This document shows positions 59,247 through 64,000 of a stretch of 64,000 nucleotides of DNA, piece by piece. Where the stretch lies: positions 845,501-909,500 of the forward strand of contig NZ_CP152017.1 of NCBI RefSeq assembly GCF_038618305.1, read 5' to 3'. Position 1 is the first letter of the stretch. Each line of letters starts with the position of its first letter. The notes beneath the pieces are model-generated. The model searched no databases. It had not been told where the DNA came from and saw only the letters and a program-made list of their open reading frames with translations. The stretch is from Sporosarcina sp. FSL K6-2383 (GTDB lineage: Bacteria; Bacillota; Bacilli; Bacillales_A; Planococcaceae). A program made the position numbers and the translations under genes.

Positions 59247-59879
59247 ATGCGAAAAGTTTTAATGTGGAGATGGATTTTTTATTTTGCAGGACTATTAGTG
59301 ATGGCTCTTGGGGTTTCGATGACTATTAAAGGCCAAGAGGTAGGAATTGGTCCATGGGATGTACTGCATGTTGGGCTGTATAAGCATTTTGGTTTGACGA
59401 TAGGTACATGGGGAATCATTACTGGGTTTGTAATTATCCTCGCGACAGCCGCAGTTTTGAAAGAATGGCCGAAAATCGGTACGTGGCTCAATATGCTGTT
59501 ACTTGGTATTTTTATCGATATTTTTAACTGGCTACTGCCTGACTTTACGACATTCGGAGCACAACTGATTATTTTTATATTCGGTGTGATTGTTATGGGC
59601 TATGGGGCTGGTATGTATATATCGCCTAATATTGGGGCGGGGCCTCGAGATAGTCTCATGTTGTTATTTGTTAAAAAGACAGGGATGAGCATTAAGAAAG
59701 TGCGAACAACTATCGAAGTGATCGTCGCTCTTGTGGGCTGGTTATTTGGTGGTCCGATTGGGGTTGGTACGGTGTTAATCGCATTATTTTTGGGGCAAAT
59801 GATTCATTACACATTGCCGCAAAATCGTAGGGTTTTGATGAAAATAATTGGAGAGCAGGATGAAAAAGTTCTGCTGTAA
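59247..59879 (+). CDS. YczE/YyaS/YitT-type membrane protein
   Basis: A 210-residue protein with five to six helices and the repeated G-x-G-P-W-D/G-P-R-D signature: KGQEVGIGPWDVLHVGL near residue 30 and NIGAGPRDSLMLLFVKK near residue 130, typical of YczE-like proteins. Function unknown (B. subtilis YczE affects non-ribosomal peptide production). GAGAGAAGG precedes ATG. An inverted repeat CATTCAT/ATGAATG lies at about 59193-59217. Confidence 0.85.
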   Translation: MRKVLMWRWIFYFAGLLVMALGVSMTIKGQEVGIGPWDVLHVGLYKHFGLTIGTWGIITGFVIILATAAVLKEWPKIGTWLNMLLLGIFIDIFNWLLPDFTTFGAQLIIFIFGVIVMGYGAGMYISPNIGAGPRDSLMLLFVKKTGMSIKKVRTTIEVIVALVGWLFGGPIGVGTVLIALFLGQMIHYTLPQNRRVLMKIIGEQDEKVLL

Positions 59880-59888
59880 TAGTTTTTC

Positions 59889-59920
59889 AAAGCACGGGCA
59901 ACGATGCCGTGCTTTTTTTT
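59889..59920 (+). terminator. Intrinsic terminator
   Basis: AAAGCACGG-GCAACGATG-CCGTGCTTT followed by eight T in total. Confidence 0.92.
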
Positions 59921-59966
59921 GTTGTTCGTGCATAGGCTAATCGTATGTAAAGAAAGGATGGTCGAC

Positions 59967-61034
59967 ATGTACGGAACAATTACTCAATATATGGGGACAG
60001 CCTATACGGGTTGTGGGATTTCTCATAAATACGATACATTGATAGCATCAGCTGTGGAGACATTTTTTTTGAAATGTCCACCGACAAATATGCTATCAAC
60101 AGTCTTGCATGAACTGGCTACGAATTATGTGAAACGCGGCTATGATGTCGATAAATTCATGGATCCTGTGCAACCTGAAAAAACCGATGCTATCTTTGTG
60201 AAGGGACCTAATTTATTTTTCATCCAAGCCTCGCATCCTGTTGCACTTGAGCCCGCAGAAATAGGAGGGCGACATCGTGTAATTAGCTTTTATGATGTCT
60301 ATGATGAAGACCAGTTGCGTGACTGGAACGGTTTGATAGTTGAGGAGTTGGAAGAGGCAGAGGAGGCACTAAAAAAAGCGTTGAAATCACTCGCTGATGC
60401 GAAAGGAATTCATGATGAATGGGAAGCTGTCAATATACAGCGAATGATGTGGGAGCAACATGAAAACCTAATTCTGTCGTTGAAGGAAGAGTTGTTTGGT
60501 ACGATTCGCTTGAATAAGGCAACGACTGTTTCGCATCGGCTTATCGGCTCGTTGACATCTGGCGGGGCACAGGATTTTATCCCCTCCATTACGAAACGTT
60601 TAGAACGAAGAATACTCATTAAGGGACTTCCTGGTACAGGGAAATCAACGCTAATGAAGGCAATTGGTACCGAAGCGGAAAGGCGGGGCTTCGATGTTCT
60701 GTACGGCTGGTGTGGTTTAGATCCGTTAGGGGTCGACCTCGTCCAAATCCCTGAGTTATCAATTTGTCTGCTTGATGCAACGCAGCCGCATGTCTATGAT
60801 GTAGAACGTCCGGGGGATGAATTGCTTGATCTTGTCTCTATGTGTGTAAAAGATGCCGAGGCGGAACGGGAAATTGATTTGATTCGGGAGACGTATACAG
60901 AAAAGATTTTGGATGCGACGGGTTATATGCAGGCCTATGCACAGGCTGAAAATAGAATGAAAGTAACAATGGATTCAGCTATTAAGCATGCGATATTTGA
61001 ATTGAAATCGAAGATATTATTGGAATTGCCATAA
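59967..61034 (+). CDS. Tandem P-loop ATPase-like protein (PRK06851-like), first P-loop degenerate
   Basis: A 355-residue protein made of two related halves. The second half (from about residue 215) has an intact P-loop, RILIKGLPGTGKSTLMKAIG, then GFDVLYGWCGLDPLGVDLVQ and LDATQPHVYD. The first half aligns with it, FFLKCPPTNMLSTVLHELAT, KRGYDV and FFIQASHPVALEP, but has lost the GxxGxGK[ST] residues. It resembles the PRK06851 family of Firmicutes; function unknown. ATG 59967 lies nine bases after AAAGAAAGG. Confidence 0.75.
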   Translation: MYGTITQYMGTAYTGCGISHKYDTLIASAVETFFLKCPPTNMLSTVLHELATNYVKRGYDVDKFMDPVQPEKTDAIFVKGPNLFFIQASHPVALEPAEIGGRHRVISFYDVYDEDQLRDWNGLIVEELEEAEEALKKALKSLADAKGIHDEWEAVNIQRMMWEQHENLILSLKEELFGTIRLNKATTVSHRLIGSLTSGGAQDFIPSITKRLERRILIKGLPGTGKSTLMKAIGTEAERRGFDVLYGWCGLDPLGVDLVQIPELSICLLDATQPHVYDVERPGDELLDLVSMCVKDAEAEREIDLIRETYTEKILDATGYMQAYAQAENRMKVTMDSAIKHAIFELKSKILLELP

Positions 61035-61052
61035 CGGGAATAGTCATTATTC

Positions 61053-61071
61053 CACGATTGGGCCAATCGTG
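61053..61071. promoter_or_regulatory. 19-bp perfect palindrome upstream of kbl
   Basis: CACGATTGG-G-CCAATCGTG has perfect 9-bp arms, followed by GTGATAAAAT rather than a T-tract, so an operator is more likely than a terminator. It lies 42 bp before the kbl start. Confidence 0.5.
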
Positions 61072-61112
61072 TGATAAAATGAAAGCATCATTCGTTTGAA
61101 AGGAAGATTGTT

Positions 61113-62303
61113 TTGTCCAAAATACTCGATACTTTTTTACAGGAAAACTTAAAGGATCTCCGCGACCAAGGGTTATACAATGAAATTGAACCTGTCGAAG
61201 GTCCAAATGGCCCAATTATTAAAATTAAAGGTAAAGATTTGATTAACTTGTCTTCTAATAACTATCTTGGATTGGCGACAGACGAAGATTTGAAAAAGTT
61301 AGCAATCGCAGCAACGACTAAATACGGTGTTGGTGCAGGAGCAGTTCGCACAATTAACGGGACGCTTGATATTCATATTGAGCTTGAAAAAAAGCTTGCG
61401 GAATTTAAAGGGACAGAAGCTGCAATTTCTTATCAATCCGGCTTCAACTGTAATATGGCGGCAATTTCAGCTGTTATGAGTAAAAAAGATGCAATTCTGT
61501 CGGATGAATTAAATCATGCTTCCATCATCGACGGCTGCCGTTTATCGGGCGCGAAAATCATTCGCTTGAAGCACCAAGATATGGACGATTTACGTGCGAA
61601 AGCGAAGGAAGCAACAGAGTCCGGCTTATATGAAAAAGTGATGTATATTACGGATGGTGTGTTTTCGATGGACGGCAATATCGCCAACCTCCCAGAAGTC
61701 GTGAAAATCGCGAAGGAATTCGATTTGATCACGTACGTGGATGATGCGCATGGTTCGGGTGTAACAGGTAAAGGAAAAGGGACTGTGAAGCATTTCGGTC
61801 TTGAAAAAGAAATCGACTTCCAAATTGGCACATTGTCAAAGGCAATCGGTGTTGTAGGTGGATACGTTGCGGGCTCACAGCAATTGATTGACTGGTTGAA
61901 AGTTCGTTCTCGTCCATTCCTATTCTCGACTGCATTGCCAGCAGGTGACGTTGCGGCGATTATGGGCGCACTCGACAAAATTACAGAATCTACAGTGCTG
62001 CATGACAAGCTATGGGACAACGGTAATTACTTGAAAGAAGGACTTGCTAAGCTTGGCTTTAACATTGGTGCTTCTGAAACGCCGATTACACCATGCATTA
62101 TTGGTGAAGAAAAGCTTACACAACAATTTTCAAGTCGTCTTGCAGAAGAAGGCGTCTATGCAAAATCAATTATTTTCCCAACAGTTGCTAAAGGAAAAGG
62201 GCGCGTCCGCAATATGCCAATCGCAGCTCACACGAAAGAAATGCTCGATGAAGCACTTGCTGTTTACGAAAAAGTGGGTAAAGAGCTCGGTGTTATTTCA
62301 TAA
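61113..62303 (+). CDS. kbl: Glycine C-acetyltransferase (2-amino-3-ketobutyrate CoA ligase)
   Basis: A 396-residue alpha-oxoamine synthase with [67 protein letters not shown] and the PLP-lysine in [17 protein letters not shown]. It cleaves 2-amino-3-ketobutyrate with CoA to glycine and acetyl-CoA, following threonine dehydrogenase, encoded downstream at 62603. The start is TTG after AAAGGAAG. kbl and tdh are separated by a terminator and a promoter, so they are two transcripts. Confidence 0.9.
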   Translation: MSKILDTFLQENLKDLRDQGLYNEIEPVEGPNGPIIKIKGKDLINLSSNNYLGLATDEDLKKLAIAATTKYGVGAGAVRTINGTLDIHIELEKKLAEFKGTEAAISYQSGFNCNMAAISAVMSKKDAILSDELNHASIIDGCRLSGAKIIRLKHQDMDDLRAKAKEATESGLYEKVMYITDGVFSMDGNIANLPEVVKIAKEFDLITYVDDAHGSGVTGKGKGTVKHFGLEKEIDFQIGTLSKAIGVVGGYVAGSQQLIDWLKVRSRPFLFSTALPAGDVAAIMGALDKITESTVLHDKLWDNGNYLKEGLAKLGFNIGASETPITPCIIGEEKLTQQFSSRLAEEGVYAKSIIFPTVAKGKGRVRNMPIAAHTKEMLDEALAVYEKVGKELGVIS

Positions 62304-62312
62304 TGAATTACG

Positions 62313-62350
62313 AATCCCGGATGGCTAATAGGCTGTCCGGGTTTATTTTT
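62313..62350 (+). terminator. Terminator after kbl
   Basis: AATCCCGGA...TCCGGGTTT with an inner GGCT/AGGCT-type loop, followed by ATTTTTT. Confidence 0.82.
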
Positions 62351-62480
62351 TAGTACGGGCTTTGTTAATAAAAAACTGAATGAAGCACATACTCCTATGA
62401 ACAGAAAATTTCTGTCGATAAGAGGGGATTTTTATTATAGTTAGTGATTTGTCAGACATTCACTTATATTTTAAAATGCA

Positions 62481-62509
62481 TTGTCTTTTCCCTGAGAACG
62501 TTCTATAAT
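62481..62509 (+). promoter_or_regulatory. Sigma-A promoter of tdh
   Basis: TTGTCT, 17-bp spacer, TATAAT; about 94 bp upstream of the tdh start. The rest of the 62351-62602 gap holds no other clear element and no T-box. Confidence 0.75.
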
Positions 62510-62602
62510 GAATTTGATTGATAGAATCAATGAAATTATAAAATTAACGAAATGGTGTACTCTCCAAAAATACAAACGTTCACAGGCGAGGAGCAATTGA
62601 AA

Positions 62603-63547
62603 ATGAAGAAAATTATCGTAACAGGGGCACTGGGTCAAATCGGTTCAGAATTGATTACAAAGCTTCGTTCAGAATATGGCATGGATAATGTTTTAGCGAC
62701 AGATATTCGATGCACGGATGCTATGACGGAGGGGCCATTTGAAGTACTGGATGTAACAGATGCCGCTAAAATGTATACGCTTGCAAAAGATTTTGGTGCT
62801 GATACGATGATGCATATGGCGGCACTATTGTCTGCGAAAGCAGAGGAAGAGCCATTATTTGCATGGAATCTTAATATGGGCGGTCTGATGAATGCGCTTG
62901 AGGTATCACGTGAACTAGATTTGCAATTTTTCACCCCAAGTTCAATCGGTGCATTTGGTCCCTCGACTCCGAAAATAGATACGCCGCAGGATACACTGCA
63001 ACGTCCAACGACGATGTATGGTGTCAATAAAGTGGCTGGGGAACTATTATGCGATTATTATTTCCATAAGTTTGGACTCGATACACGTGGTGTTCGATTC
63101 CCCGGTCTTATTTCATATGTAGCACAACCAGGCGGTGGTACAACGGATTATGCGGTGGACATTTATTATAAGGCGCTTGAATCAGGGAAGTACACATCAT
63201 ATATTGAGGAAGGTACATATATGGATATGATGTATATGCCTGATGCTTTGCAGGCAATTGTAGGTCTAATGGAGGCGGATTCATCGAAATTAATCCACCG
63301 TAATGCATTTAACGTGACGGCGATGAGTTTTGAGCCTTCACAAATTGCGGCTTCAATACGCAAGCAAATGCCATCATTTGAAATGGCTTACGATGTTGAT
63401 CCGGTGCGCCAAGCTATTGCGAATAGTTGGCCAGATTCAATCGATCCAACGGCGGCTATAACGGAATGGGGATTCAAAGCTGATTACGATTTAGACAAAA
63501 TGACTGTCGATATGCTTTCGAAGCTGAAAGTAAAATTGAATAGCTAA
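62603..63547 (+). CDS. tdh: L-threonine 3-dehydrogenase, SDR/epimerase type
   Basis: A 314-residue extended SDR: Rossmann motif [20 protein letters not shown] after strand 2, [11 protein letters not shown], a Ser/Thr region [11 protein letters not shown] and catalytic [25 protein letters not shown] is the signature of the NAD-dependent UDP-galactose-epimerase-like threonine dehydrogenases. It oxidises threonine to 2-amino-3-ketobutyrate, which Kbl splits. ATG 62603 lies ten bases after CGAGGAG. Confidence 0.88.
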   Translation: MKKIIVTGALGQIGSELITKLRSEYGMDNVLATDIRCTDAMTEGPFEVLDVTDAAKMYTLAKDFGADTMMHMAALLSAKAEEEPLFAWNLNMGGLMNALEVSRELDLQFFTPSSIGAFGPSTPKIDTPQDTLQRPTTMYGVNKVAGELLCDYYFHKFGLDTRGVRFPGLISYVAQPGGGTTDYAVDIYYKALESGKYTSYIEEGTYMDMMYMPDALQAIVGLMEADSSKLIHRNAFNVTAMSFEPSQIAASIRKQMPSFEMAYDVDPVRQAIANSWPDSIDPTAAITEWGFKADYDLDKMTVDMLSKLKVKLNS

Positions 63548-63553
63548 CACGAA

Positions 63554-63585
63554 AAAGACTTCGCAACGAATCGCGAAGTCTTTTA
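63554..63585. terminator. Terminator between convergent tdh and YjiH-like genes
   Basis: AAAGACTTCGC-AACGAATC-GCGAAGTCTTT, with A and T tracts on the outsides, usable in both directions. Confidence 0.88.
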
Positions 63586-63605
63586 TATTTCATCGAAACA
63601 TTTCA

Positions 63606-64000
63606 TCAAAACAGTAAATGGGCAATCCCTGCAATGATAGGCAGTGAAATCAGTGTACGCAATAGGAAGATAACGACCAAATCTAGGAAGTTAACCGGAA
63701 TTTTTGATCCGAGTAAGAGCCCACCAACTTCAGCCATGAAAATCAATTGTGTCACGGATACTGTTGCAACGACGAACAATGTCAATTCAGATGTGATAAG
63801 ACCCTCTGCCAAAATAACAGGTAGGAACATGTCCGTGAATCCGACAACCATAAGTTGCGCAGCGTCTGCCGCTTGTGGGATGCCGAGGACGGATAGAATG
63901 GGTTCAAACGGTTTTCCTAAAATTGTGAAGATGCTTGTGTACTCCGCAAGAATAAGTGCAACTGTACCGAAAGCCATGACAATGGGAATAACGCCAATCC
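63606..64000 (-). CDS. YjiH-like (nucleoside-recognition/gate family) membrane protein, 5' end outside window
   Basis: The C-terminal 130 or so residues of a membrane protein; the frame stays open to the window edge (ATG 63977 is internal, preceded in frame by IGVIPIV). At least three helices are visible, with TSIFTILGKPFEPILSVLGI, VVGFTDMFLPVILAEGL and VTQLIFMAEVGGLLLGSKIP, the pattern of YjiH-like proteins with a nucleoside-recognition gate domain. Function and start cannot be determined here. Confidence 0.75.
   Translation of the reverse strand, partial: IGVIPIVMAFGTVALILAEYTSIFTILGKPFEPILSVLGIPQAADAAQLMVVGFTDMFLPVILAEGLITSELTLFVVATVSVTQLIFMAEVGGLLLGSKIPVNFLDLVVIFLLRTLISLPIIAGIAHLLF

Noticed and set aside
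62351..62602. Threonine T-box before tdh
   Set aside because: No TGGNACCGCG-type motif; only a plain sigma-A promoter is seen.

Overview
The window looks like chromosome from a low-to-moderate-GC Gram-positive spore-former of the Bacillales, most likely a Planococcaceae member such as Sporosarcina. This is an inference from strong Shine-Dalgarno sites, frequent TTG starts, intrinsic terminators with U-tracts, a CcpA-type cre box, and many Bacillus-like genes (yhgDE, bmrA, a btuD-cbiZ fusion, an SE1832-type small protein). No rRNA, CRISPR array or intact insertion sequence was seen.

Layout. 0-8 kb: an AIM24-family fragment, a TetR regulator divergent from a 14-helix drug-efflux pump, a cre-preceded operon that fits lysine catabolism (semialdehyde dehydrogenase, lysine 6-dehydrogenase, acyl-CoA dehydrogenase), and a second AIM24 protein. 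8-17 kb: an aminotransferase, a BmrA-like ABC exporter, an ABC-F gene behind a leader peptide plus attenuator, and the yhgD-yhgE pair. 17-29.6 kb: a frameshifted lipoprotein remnant, a secreted beta-propeller protein, a split ThrE-type exporter, an EAL phosphodiesterase, a DMT transporter, a heterodimeric ABC exporter, a YusW-like lipoprotein and a DUF2804 protein.

29.63-36.30 kb: a tRNA-Ala(GGC) gene followed by a small AT-rich island of about 6.5 kb bounded by 128-bp direct repeats. The repeats contain the tRNA 3' end and its terminator. The island has no visible integrase. It carries a small hydrophobic peptide gene with its own attenuator, an unrecognised two-gene operon, a cluster of excisionase-like HTH genes (one frameshifted), a membrane protein, and a proteasome-fold Ntn-hydrolase-like protein coupled to a 49-residue protein. 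About ten copies of a 10-bp repeat lie beside the right end. This is the best candidate for an undescribed system.

36.3-49.2 kb: a PAS-GGDEF cyclase, an amidase, a DegV protein, an M20 dipeptidase, a CNNM/CBS transporter, an ECF sigma factor, a PseG-like protein, a cation/proton antiporter, a flavin reductase, and an RRNPP quorum-sensing receptor followed by its probable signalling propeptide. A family of intergenic stem-loop repeats with compensatory base changes is scattered through 24-45 kb.

49.7-64 kb: topoisomerase III; a cobalamin-riboswitch operon (btuF, btuC, btuD-cbiZ, cbiA, cobalamin adenosyltransferase); a hypothetical gene; YbaK; a YczE-like membrane protein; a two-domain P-loop protein; kbl and tdh for threonine-to-glycine conversion; and the end of a YjiH-like membrane protein. 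Together the genes describe a cell with several drug exporters, amino-acid catabolism, c-di-GMP turnover, B12 salvage and peptide signalling.
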